Of a stretch of DNA of 33,278 bases, positions 20,838-30,550 are shown piece after piece; within the stretch, counting starts at the first letter, position 1; each line of letters opens with the position of its first letter. The position numbers and the translations under genes were made by a program. Origin of the DNA: Euprymna scolopes (Eukaryota > Mollusca > Cephalopoda > Sepiida > Sepiolidae). The stretch spans positions 50,784,314 to 50,817,591 of the forward strand of contig CM044501.1 of NCBI GenBank assembly GCA_024364805.1, given 5' to 3'. The notes under the pieces were generated by a model that saw only the letters and a program-made list of their open reading frames with translations, was not told where the DNA came from and did not search any database.

Positions 20838-21465
20838 TCAGGCTTGCATTTACGAATATCCAAAGGTTTAGAACTAACTTAAACTAACTTTCACTCCTCC
20901 ATTCCCTCTAACAATTTTAACATGCCTGGTTATCTCCCACTCTGCCGCAAGGACAAAGACAAACATATGCACGGACTTGGAGTCTATATAAGTAACACAC
21001 TCCCCCTGACGAGAAACAAAACTAGAATCAGACAACCAGGCCTTTATGTGCTTCAGACTAAACATGCAACACAATATTAGCTACTTGTATTTTCTCTACC
21101 GCTCTCCCTGGACCCAAGACTGCACCCTAATATACAAAGTCTCTGACAGCATACATATAGCACTCTCCCTCGATACTAGCACACAAGTACATGTATTTGG
21201 TGACTTTAATGCCCACCACAGTAACTGGCTTGGGTTCTCTACTTACACAGACGCAGCTGGTAGCACAACACATAACTTCTCTATATCTCGTTCCCTATCA
21301 CATACGGTTACATTTCCGACACATTTTCCAGACCAGCAAAATCAACATGCTTCAATTTTAGATATATTTCTGACCACAGTTCCCTATGATTGTACAACGA
21401 ATGCCCACAGCCCACTCGGAAATGCTGATGATACTGTGATAATGGTAGAAATCGCCCTAAATTCT
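20838..21465 (+). pseudogene. LINE endonuclease domain, broken
   Basis: The start is recognisable as LRLAFTNIQRFRTN near 20840. It is followed in other frames by PGYLPLCRKDKDKHMHGLGV (about 20920) and GVYISNTLP. The frame 21046-21468 then has MCFRLNMQH, YLYFLYRSPWTQDCT, VHVFGDFNAHHSNWLGF and HASILDIFLTTVP. The GDFNAHH motif includes the catalytic Asp and Asn of the APE fold, and LDIFLT is the later conserved Asp-containing strand. The final SDH motif is altered: NADDTVIMV stands where GKSDH.V is expected. Confidence 0.82.
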
Positions 21466-21486
21466 TGACCCAAAACTGAAGACCCA

Positions 21487-21888
21487 TTGCTCAAAACAAC
21501 GAGGGATTACAAAAAAGCTTACTGGGAAGAAATCAGGGATCTCATCAGAAATGCTCAATGGAGAAATATATTTTCTCTTCCAGCTGAACAGTACGCAAAT
21601 AAAATCACTAAATGGTTCAAAACAGCAACTGAAGCACATGTTCCCACACGGAAACTCTATAGCAAGCCCCACTCTCCCCAATGGTTTACTTCTATTTGTG
21701 CAGCTGCCATTGCTCAAAGGCAGCATGCGCACCGCAGATTCAACCGACATAAGTCCAGTTCAAACAGACAGAAGTACATAGAAGTTATAAGTAATTGTAA
21801 GAGAGAAATAACGACAGCTAAGACTGAATACACTGAAACCACCAGAAAACGCATCGAAGTACAAAAGGTAGAAACCCGTAATTTCTAG
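21487..21888 (+). pseudogene. LINE connector between endonuclease and RT
   Basis: A 133-codon frame has DYKKAYWEEIRDLIRNAQWR, WFKTATEAHVPTRKL and QWFTSICAAAIAQRQHAHRR, a pattern typical of the basic connector in Jockey/CR1-group LINEs. It lies 20 bp downstream of the endonuclease frame's stop and ends at a stop before the RT part. Confidence 0.75.
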
Positions 21889-22005
21889 AAAATCTACAAC
21901 AGTGTAGTAATTAATGGGCAGTCAACGATTCCCCCACTATCAAATCACCGTGAAGTTGTTTGTACGACAACCGAGAAGGCTAACCTGCTTGCCTCTAACT
22001 CCACA

Positions 22006-23628
22006 TTGTATCCGGCATACCATTCCCTCCCTGACTTTCCTTTGCAGACAGACGCCACACTAGATGATTTGAAAATCACCCCTTCGAAGGTACAAGGTAT
22101 CATAAAAAAACTGAACACCTCAAAAGCATGTGGACTCGATCTCCTTCTGGCTGTGCTATTAAAACATGCTTCTCTGAGGTTCCTCCAATTCTCTCCTAAC
22201 TTTACAACAAATGCCTCAACGAATCTTGCTTTCCTGACCGCTAGAAAACCGCTTCTGTGGTACTAGTTTTCAAGACTTCTTGCGAAAGAACTGACCCATT
22301 AAATTATCGCCCCATATAGCCTTCTCTCGCTTATCGCCAAAATATTTGAGTTCTTAAATCATCAAGCTCTAGTCCATCACCTTACAGCTGCTAAACTCCT
22401 GACCGACAATCAAGATGGATTTATGCAAGCCCGTTCCACAGCAGACATCCTAATTGTAATCTCTGAACATATATACCGTTCACTGGACAAAATAAAGGAG
22501 GGTAGATCAGTAACCCTCGATATATCCAAGGCTTTTGACAGGGTATGGCACGATGGTCTTTTAAGGAAAATTAGATCATATGGTATCACTAGAAGAATAC
22601 ATTATGTAATTAAATCTTTCTTACGTAAGGGAAAAATCCAGGTTGTTCTTAATGGTCGTACATCTAAACAATATGATATAAATGCGGGAGTATCTCAGGG
22701 GTCTATCCTTGGACCTTTATTATTCTTGATATTCATTAATGACATCCCTGATGAAATTGTTTCTAAGATGGGTATATTTGCTGATGACACCAAACTCTAT
22801 AGCAGGCACGAGGGGAAAACAAATGAACACATATCTGAGGAAATGGCAGAAACACTAGAGGATGACCTCCAATCTGTAGTGGACTGGTGACAAAAATGAA
22901 GGGTCACATTCAATGCTGCCAAGATTAAGCTTGCCTCTTTCAATAATTACAAAAAATCTTCTATGCCACCAATAGCAATGGCCAAGAACACATTACCCGA
23001 AAGTACTTCCTTTAAACTCCTCGGCCTAACGTTTACAGGGAACATGAACTGGTATAGATAGATTGAAAGTACCAAGGCTGTTGCGAAGAAGGTGGGCTCT
23101 CTCTACTGTGCTAGAAAACTACTTATGCCTGAAAGTATCCTGGGCCTCCATAAGGCCACCATTTGCCCATGTGTGGAGTACTGTTGTCACATTTAGAATG
23201 GTGCATCGGCTACTTGTCTCTCAGTTATTGACAGGATTCGAAAGAGAGTCGCTAGCCTGATAGGTCCTTAACTGTCATCTATGTTTCAGCCTCTGTCCCA
23301 TCGACGATATGTTTCATCCCTCTGCATGTTCTACAGGTGCTTTAATGGTGAATGCTCTGACGAACTACAAGCACTTGTACCCCCTCGATTCCAAGACCCC
23401 CAACAAACCCGACAAGCATTTAAATCCCACCCCTTAACAGTATAAATTCCTAGGTGTAAGAAAGCCTTCTACACCACTAGTTTCTTTCCCAGAACTGCTA
23501 AACTTTGGAACTCGCTTCCGGGATTCTGCTTTCCCAACTGTACTGACATGCAGAAGTTCAAGTGTAATGTGAACAGACATGTTGTTACTCATCTCCCTTC
23601 AAAATACCCCTGCAACTTATGTCCCTGA
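22006..23628 (+). pseudogene. LINE reverse transcriptase and C-terminal region, broken
   Basis: 22006-22266 holds the RT entry motif KLNTSKACGLDLLLAVLLKH. 22423-22890 is uninterrupted and has LDISKAFDRVWHDGLLRKI, AGVSQGSILGPLLFLIFIN and IFADDTKLYS, including both catalytic aspartates. After the TGA at 22888 the reading continues with stops: FKLLGLTFTGNMNW, VEYCCHI, QPLSHRRYVSSLC, and LWNSLPGFCFPNCTDMQKF near 23505. The region is recognisable throughout but cannot be translated as one protein. Confidence 0.85.
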
Positions 23629-23675
23629 TAGTAGCCTCTTTACTTCAAAGTTGAAGTGTGCCTTGTTTGGGGTGA

Positions 23676-24050
23676 AACTTTGAATAAAAAATATTTTTGG
23701 CACAAATTTCAAAGTAAAAGCAGCTATTCTGCACACTTTGAATAAGGTCGATTTGGGGCATTATACTTGCATTGTTAGAAATAATAACAACAGGTGGAAT
23801 ATTGTCAGTCACACCAACATTCTAATGTCAATTTTCCTTCCGAAATGTTCAACATTGTTGGCATTTTTTTTTTGTCAAATTATTTGGAAAATAAAAAATT
23901 GACAAAAAACGTCATATATCCAATCTAATTCGAAAGAAAATTAGTGGTACATTTTTCCTTTAAAATTCAACCATCATCTCGGTGTGGCATGGGGTTGTAA
24001 CTGCATCCCTGCAGGCAAACAAGTGCACTGTTATGAATCATTATAACTCA
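23676..24050 (+). repeat. Module A, copy 1
   Basis: It aligns with 24378-24758 over its whole length in direct orientation. Shared blocks include CAGCTATT(C/G)TGCACA, GGGCATTATACTTGCATT, GTGGAATATT, TCATATATCCAAT, AAAATTCAAC and TGTAACTGCATCCC. It begins where the LINE above ends. No reading frame is shared between copies. Function and class are unknown. Confidence 0.8.
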
Positions 24051-24054
24051 ATTG

Positions 24055-24195
24055 GAAAAAAGAGTTCTGCTTCAACAGATAAATATGCAATAAAATGTTT
24101 AACCGAAAAATTATTTTACTGAAAACTATTGATCAATATTACACTTTAGAAAGGAAGATACTACAGTTTAGAAAAAACTGTTTACACTCAAACAA
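24055..24195 (+). repeat. Module B, partial copy 1
   Basis: It matches the beginning of the foldback arm at 24896: TTCTGC(T/G)TCAACAG, ATGTTT, AAAATTATTTTAC(T/A)GAAAA, AGGAAGA and AACACTCAA. It follows module A copy 1 directly and stops where the later copies continue. Confidence 0.72.
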
Positions 24196-24377
24196 TTCCA
24201 AAGTTTGCTCAAAACTGACTCTTCAATTCTCGAATATTGTAATGAATGCCAATAAAATACTGAGAACTCGGAAAAAGCCACTAGAACTTTCCCTACTATA
24301 ATGAAATATTTGTGTGTTCAAATAAATAGATTTATATTTGAAACTTACAATTCTCAGCGAATTAATTCTGAAATTAT

Positions 24378-24758
24378 GAATTTCAATACAAAAATTTTTA
24401 TTTTGCACAAATATCAATGTAAAAACAGCTATTGTGCACAATTTATTAAAGTTCATTTTGGGCATTATACTTGCATTCTTAGGAATAATAATAACAAGTG
24501 GAATATTATCAGTGGCACTAATATTTCCCATAATTTAAATTTTTTATTCCAAAATGTCCAACAATATTGGCATTTCTTTTGAAAAATATAAAAGAAACAA
24601 ATAATTGAGAAAAATCAGGTCATATATCCAATAGAAATAGCAAAATCATTAGTGCTGGCATTCTCCATTAAAATTCAACAACGATCTCAGCATAGTATGT
24701 GTTTGTAACTGCATCCCCGCAGGCAAGCGATGGCACTTCTATGAATCATTTAAACTCA
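24378..24758 (+). repeat. Module A, copy 2
   Basis: Direct repeat of 23676-24050. Short frames here on both strands (24223-24531, 24301-24582) are not conserved in copy 1 and are not called. About 137 bp of unrelated AT-rich sequence separates it from the foldback that follows. Confidence 0.8.
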
Positions 24759-24895
24759 GAATTTTTAAATATTTTTTGTAAATATTGTATTATGTGATAC
24801 TTTTCATGTGATCCTTAGCATGTTTCATTAATAAATATAATGCTATTATTGCTGTTGTTGTTAATGTTGTTGATAAACAAAATTTTAAAACGTTA

Positions 24896-25588
24896 GGTAT
24901 TTTCTTGAAAAAGATTTCTGCGTCAACAGGAAAATCATCAACAAATGTTTTACTGGAAAATTATTTTACAGAAAATTATTAATATTAAACTATAAAAAGG
25001 AAGAATTAAAAAAAATACTATTGTATTAACACTCAATCAGATGTGCCTAATGCACTAATAAAAATATAATTGGCATTTTGTTGCACTTTTTTAGATTTTA
25101 AATATTTATGAATTCTCTCATTGTTAAAAACGATTATATTGATTATAAATTTTAACATAAGAAATAAAATGAATTGCGTATAAAACATTAGAAAAAAGTT
25201 AAATCATAAGAAAAATCTAAAATAAGTAAATTATCAATATTTTTTTTCATAATGAAAATACGTTTATTAGATTAATTTTAATTTGTAAAAGAAAAAACGA
25301 CATTAAAAAAATAAAAAATAATAATCAACATAATAATCGTTTTTTATAATGCGAAAATGTATAAATATTTAAAATCTTTAAAAGTGCAACAAAATGTTAA
25401 TTACTTTTCTATTAGTGCATAAGGCACATCTTATTGAGTGTAAATAAAATATTATTTGTATTTGAAATTCTAGTATCTTCCTTTTAATAGTTTAATATTA
25501 ATAATTTTCCGTAAAATAATTTTCCAGTTTAACATTTTGTTGAATATTATTCTGTTGAGGCAGAAATCTTTTTCAAGAAAATATATAT
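24896..25588. repeat. Foldback element: two B modules as long inverted arms
   Basis: The left arm 24896-25148 and the right arm 25319-25588 are inverted copies. Blocks conserved in mirrored order are TTTTCTTGAAAAAGATTTCT, TCAACAG, GGAAAATTATTTTAC, GAAAATTATTAATATTAAAC, AGATGTGCCT, ATGCACTAATA, CATTTTGTTGCACTTTT and AGATTTTAAATATTTAT. The spacer is about 170 bp of A-rich DNA. The structure could form a ~250 bp stem. It resembles a foldback-type or MITE-like DNA element, but I cannot name a family. An identified target duplication is lacking. Confidence 0.85.
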
Positions 25589-25644
25589 TTATTACCGTTT
25601 TATCTGTTTAGTTACACAAGTTTCGATTACCACATTACGTTAAC

Positions 25645-25741
25645 GATAGAGAGAGTGGGGGAGAGAGACAGAAAGACGTTGAGGGAAGAATAGAGGGAGA
25701 AAGAAAAGGGGTAAGAAATAAAAGGAAAAGGAGGGGATAAT
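25645..25741. repeat. Polypurine tract
   Basis: About 95 bp of nearly pure A/G on the + strand (GAGAGAG..., GAAAAGGGG). It lies just right of the foldback. The minus-strand frame across it is a low-complexity artefact. Confidence 0.85.
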
Positions 25742-25863
25742 CAGGTAATTACCAGCGGTAGCTTGTGATAGCAAGTTATGGAAACAAATATATCGATAGA
25801 GGTAGGATGGATAGCCGTTGAACACGTGTCATGGGGGTTTGCACACGTTAGCGAGTATTGCGA

Positions 25864-25935
25864 TTTTTTTTTACACAGTGATTACCACTTATCAAGGCCC
25901 GGAAGCCACTCAGGGATTGAATATAGAAGTTTACT
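25864..25935 (-). mobile_element. Short 3'-end copy of the Jockey-like LINE (or a SINE sharing its tail)
   Basis: The minus strand reads CCCTGAGTGGCTTCCGGGCC, then TTGATAAGTGGTAATCACTG and TGTAAAAAAAA. This is the tail of the LINE at 17605-18800. Only about 70 bp is clearly homologous. A SINE that borrowed this tail is an alternative. Confidence 0.8.
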
Positions 25936-27551
25936 TACATCCAACTTGAGTTCATTTATTTAAAAAGAAGGATTAAATGCATCGATTTAAAATAAACTGG
26001 CTGGCTAAAAAAGTATGCTTTGTGAAGAGCTTCAGTTATTTAACCCCTCGACCTTCTTTGAGTGTATTTTTCATAACTCGAGAATATTTTGTCGAAGGTC
26101 ACATCGACCGAAATATTTTGGAAAATAGCACTCAAGATGAGAACAGTAGCCCGAAGTCGAATAATCAATTCTCATTTCAACAATTCATAGACAGATAATT
26201 CACTCTACATTTAGTCGAATGCAAACGGCATACACTCGTACAAGTATTAATATTTTTGGATAATAAACATGAACTCTTACCGGGTTTAAAGCGGGTGCGA
26301 TGTCTTCGTGATCTAGCAGTACTTGACGAGTAGAAAAGGGCAGATACTTATAGATTTACATGTTATATATGATAATAATTTGCATTCTTTCACAAGGGCT
26401 TGTATCGAAAGAGATGATACGATAGAAATTCTTAATGTCTGCTTTTATTCCTTCTTATTATATATTAGATGCGTCCGATTATTTTACATCGATCTCTTGT
26501 GTCTTTATAATGCGCTTTATCCGTCCGTTTTGTGGTTTCTCGATTTGTCACTTTTCTGTTCAAAATAACAGTTTATTGCTAAACTCAACATTTTATCATT
26601 GCTGGACGCATCTTATAATATTTTATTTCTCATCAGTTTCTTTGGTATTTGGTCGGAATTTATCTTTCTTCCTCTTTTCATGCATGCTTTTAACTATCTC
26701 ACCCCATTTCCTATTGTTAATCTATATGACTGTCTCTCACGGTCTTCACCTTTTTTACTCTCTTTTATTTTGTTGTCTTTGTGTCTCTGTCTACCTTTTT
26801 ATAATTCTCTACGTGTCAATCCATATTGATCATGACATAAATGACTTCAACGATATTGATTAATATTAGTCAGCCAATCACTGTGGTGGGACTGATGCAC
26901 GGAGATTTCATATTTTCGATCATGTTTCTTCTTTTCTTTCAACCAATACAAACGTCTAGTTCAGTTCCTAATTGGGATGCACAACTTACACATTGTTTCT
27001 GTTCAGCTGGTTTAGCTAGTGAGTTGACATTGGCACAAAATAATAAGATCTTACTTGAAAAAAAAATGCGTTAAATTTTGCTTGAAGAAGTGTCTAACAG
27101 GTTTATTTATTGAAAGCAGTAACAAATCGATATTTGTCTGAAGATACGGCTTGATGAATAATCAAGCGAGCTACAGGTGGATAACACTATGGCATTAAAC
27201 AATATTTATCGATTGAATATTATTAACATATTGTATCGCATCATTGATATGTGGGCATCATTTATTTCAAGTTGAAGACATAAACAACCCAATTATAGAA
27301 TGTATAGCAGACTTTGGATTTATTCTCAGCAGCTTCATAACTGCAGCTTTCCTTATTTTGGCTTGTATTTTTTTTACCTTGAACTGGCATTTTTTTATTT
27401 TATTTTAGCTCTTTCCATCAAGTGACTTCCTGCATTGTCTGGGGCGATTTCCATGAAAAAGTCCATGTTAACTCAGAGTCTACAGACTACAAACCATTTA
27501 CTATGTTTACGTTTGGCACTATACGAAAGTCAAATGTAAGTACACGCTAAA
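25936..27551. other. AT-rich DNA without a supported gene
   Basis: The longest frame (26435-26863, 142 codons) is T-rich, rich in Phe/Ser/Leu, overlapped by equal-quality frames, and has no recognisable motif. I do not call it. No repeat partner was found. Confidence 0.45.
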
Positions 27552-27650
27552 CATATAGGTAAACTGGTGCTGATAAAATCTCGTAGAATTCATTTACAAG
27601 TAAACATGTTTTAAGTTCAATCATATAATTTTGGAAAAATTCCTACCCAA
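27552..27650 (+). repeat. ~100 bp direct repeat, copy 1
   Basis: It aligns with 30033-30131. Shared blocks are TATAGGT(A/T)AACTGGT, CTGATAAAAT, GTAGAATT, TTTACAA and TTTTAAGTTCAATCA, then AATTCCT.CCC. Class unknown. Confidence 0.7.
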
Positions 27651-28769
27651 ACAAATGTTCTTTTGTTTAATGCTGATTTCCTGACATGCATCCGGTAAAT
27701 TAAATTGTATATAATTGTATTCAAGTAATTATTTTAGTTTAATTTATCGCTTTATTTATGTTCTGTTTTACTTTAATCAAACGTTTTATCATAATACATA
27801 TGACAATCTTATAATCAAAAGTCGCATACGGCGATTTCCTTTATTTAACAATAACGTATTCTTATTAGATACGATCATTTTTACAGACTGAATTAGGGAA
27901 AACTTCCGACAATGTTATGCCAAACACCAGCGTCACAATATAGCCGATAGATGTATAGGGAAACTTGGACGGATCCAAAGTAATATGAACCCAGTCAACA
28001 GAAGCGTCTCACTATATAAATGGTACTTAACACTGACATATATACAAACGGATAAAACATATTATATATAAGTGCATGTATATAGGAAATTGTTCAGATA
28101 ATGTAAATATAAAGCGGCTGCTTTTATTATCACAAGTAGGAAGAGATTCACTATTATTTGCATAGGAAATAATTATCTTCTATAGAAACAATACCACAGA
28201 GACGATTACATTTTGTAGTTTGTGGTTTATTTCACAATGGTTTACTTGGTTGACTCCGGTCACTTAATAGATTAAGCACAGCAATTATCTGAGAATTGAA
28301 AAATCGGTTACTGACTCAAAACAAGTGTTCGTATAATGTATAACGGCACAAAAGGTTTTATAGCTTAACATTGAACGTGAATCCAGGGTATAATGCATAT
28401 AACCATAGAAAGATGTTCAAACAAACTAGTCGCATTAAAAGCCCGTTCTTTTACCGATCACTTGCTGTTTGTCCCAATTATTTCCCTCGATCGATGACCG
28501 TAATTCTGGAAATTGTTTTCCTTCAGACAAATGTGTATTTCGATTTTTTTCCTTAGCCTGGACATTATCAAAATAGCAGCAGTTTTATTTAACACGTCCC
28601 GTTTACCTGAAAAAAATCACCTGACTTACATCTTGTTAACATCTACATTATATTTTGTATTCACTAACCTGCCTTTCTAATCAGTCAATGGTTTTATTAT
28701 GCATATCCGAATCAAAAAACCTTGATTTCTGAGTTTGTTTTATTTGGTATCAAGTGCAATGGTTGGTTG
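27651..28769. other. AT-rich DNA without a recognisable feature
   Basis: Nothing supported. Short frames such as 28371-28556 have no motif. Confidence 0.4.
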
Positions 28770-29050
28770 TTTGGTTGGTTGTTTGGTTGTTTTTGTTTTA
28801 CGGCATATCAACCTTTTTCGGGTTATTTAATGCCGAATCCAGTGATTTTGAAGAAAATGTTTTTAATAGAATATATTTGTTGTTTTCAAATCGGTTTCTA
28901 TTTAACCCATAGTTGGGACCCTAACAGGAGCTACCACTCCGTGTCAGAGTGGATCTGGGAGCAATGGTAATTTAAAGGTGGCTCCACACTCCCCAAAGCC
29001 CACATGCTGGAGCCTCACCACTGGATATAGTTTAAGGTCATATCTAGAAC
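28770..29050 (+). repeat. Interspersed repeat H, copy 2
   Basis: It starts with repeated TTGGTTGTTTGG, then the hairpin at 28801-28835 (CGGCAT...ATGCCG). The body is the one shared with copies 1 and 3: CAGTGATTTTGAAGAA, TTTAACCCATAGTTGGGACC, CACTCCGTGTCAGAGTGG and GGATATAGTTTAAGGTCATA. It is the longest readable copy and contains the segment missing from copy 1. The repeat may continue to about 29105, beyond where copy 1 can be aligned. Confidence 0.8.
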
Positions 29051-29833
29051 CAGCAAGTGCAATGCAGTAATGGTCAGGGAGATCTGTTTGCTAAGCATCT
29101 CCCTTCAAGCATGTGATATTTGTTTGTGGTTTCTACAAAAAGCACCGATTAAATAATGAGATGTTAAAGTGGTTTCATTCCTTCGAATTAATTACCGAGC
29201 TTCATGGTCGCCTTGCTAGTGAGGTATTTCTTGTTTGCTTGCGAAATCCTCAAGTCGACAAATTACAATCATCCTGATTAACGAGCAGGAAGATTTAGCA
29301 AATAATGGTTATCGATTTCTACTAAAACGCGCGTCTCTCATCCATTGATTTTTCTTTAGCTTTTACGAGGAATTCTAAAAACGCCGAAATGAGAATGTTT
29401 TAACGCGGCAAAGCGTCAATAAATTTCAGGATTTTAGCTGGAAACAAAAATTTTAAAGTAGCGAAAAAGAAAAAGAAAAGATTCAATTATCATTCATTCG
29501 ATAGTGGATAAAACATTGATCCGTTTCGTAGGTAATTATGGAAATTAATCGGTAAGTAAATTGACATGTTCCATATTACATGGTAGCAATAAATATCCGA
29601 AATTAAGTGTAATTTGATCTGTGGTAGAATCTTAAATAATATATGTCCTTCTATTTTGTAAGGTTATATCAGTGCTTAAAAGAACAAAACGTTGGCTGTA
29701 AGTCAATGGTGACTTTGATCTGACGTTCGAACTAAGCGACGTATGGATAATTCTTATCTAAGTAAACTAATCAGTTTAATTACGACGGAACATATGTATA
29801 TGAAAAAAAAAACTCAAATACTTATTATAAAAA

Positions 29834-29836
<3 letters not shown>
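29051..29836. other. Unassigned DNA
   Basis: No gene, motif or repeat partner recognised. Confidence 0.4.
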
Positions 29837-29923
<87 letters not shown>

Positions 29924-29925
29924 TA
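29837..29925. repeat. (TA)n followed by (GA)n microsatellite
   Basis: TA to about 29875, then GA to about 29925. Confidence 0.95.
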
Positions 29926-30032
29926 GAACACAGTGAGCCTCAAAACATGTTCTAAGTCGAAAATTTCGAGCATATTCGCATTGGGGAAAATATTTTTACG
30001 CCTGGCAAAACAAATACATGCTTTGTGAGAAT

Positions 30033-30131
30033 CAGCGTATAGGTTAACTGGTACTGATAAAATGTTGTAGAATTAATTTACAATAAACATTATATTTTAA
30101 GTTCAATCAGTTCATGTTTGAACAATTCCTC
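30033..30131 (+). repeat. ~100 bp direct repeat, copy 2
   Basis: Partner of 27552-27650. It lies immediately upstream of the Penelope-like GIY-YIG fragment, so it may be part of that element or a neighbour. Confidence 0.65.
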
Positions 30132-30149
30132 CCCAGGCCACAAATTCCG

Positions 30150-30550
30150 AATTCTTTACCAGGCCACAACATTGGCCAGAGAAATTCAAAATAACAAAAT
30201 ATTTATGTAGGAATGACATCTATAGATTTTAAAAGTAGATATTATGACCACAAAAGTACATCCAAAATCAAAAAATAACACTGAATAAAACAACCTTTGC
30301 GAACACTACTGGGAGCTCAACGAAAAGTGGTGGATCACCGATAGTAGATTGGAAAAATAGTACGGCTTGCTAGAACATGTAGAAACTTAAACGGCCCGTG
30401 TAGACTATGTTTTAATGAAGAATTAGCTTTACTAAACTTTAAAGAACGACAAACCGTTTGTAAACTGCAGAAATTGAATAGCAATTGTATGTACACAAAA
30501 AATAAAGATTCCCTTAAAAAAACAACACACATCAAATATAATATTACAAG
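30150..30550 (+). pseudogene. Penelope-like element, GIY-YIG endonuclease end
   Basis: Plus-strand translation from about 30198 gives NIYVGMTSIDFKSRYYDHKS, the core of the GIY-YIG nuclease found at the C-terminus of Penelope-like retroelements (YVG motif, then the conserved Arg in SRYYDH). It ends in a stop at about 30276. Downstream are HYWELNEK near 30308 and, in another frame, IVRLARTCRNLNGPCRLCFN with EELALLNFKERQ (about 30355-30440). The last part matches the WKI..A..Y....C.LC..EK region that closes the domain in this family. At least two frame changes separate the parts, so it is dead. Confidence 0.78.

Larger units (their letters stand above)
20265..23640 (+). mobile_element. Jockey/CR1-like LINE, long copy, decayed
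   Basis: Base composition changes near 20265, which I take as the approximate left edge. In order there are an untranslated or ORF1-like part (20265-20830) and an APE-type endonuclease (about 20838-21465). Next come a connector (21487-21888), a reverse transcriptase (22006-22890) and a thumb/C-terminal part readable to about 23628. C-terminal motifs match the family at 17605-18800 (SHRR..SSL, FFPRTAKLWNSLPGFCFP). The 3' sequence is different, so it is a sister family rather than the same one. Many stops and frameshifts are present. No target-site duplication could be identified. Confidence 0.82.

Noticed and set aside
20516-20863. 115-codon minus-strand frame
   Set aside because: It lies antisense to the 5' part of a + strand LINE and has no recognised domain, so it is likely a shadow frame.
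24223-24582. Frames of 93-102 codons on both strands in module A copy 2
   Set aside because: They are not preserved in module A copy 1, so coding is not supported.
26435-26863. 142-codon hydrophobic frame that could look like a membrane protein
   Set aside because: T-rich DNA, no motif, several overlapping frames of similar length, no splice or repeat context.
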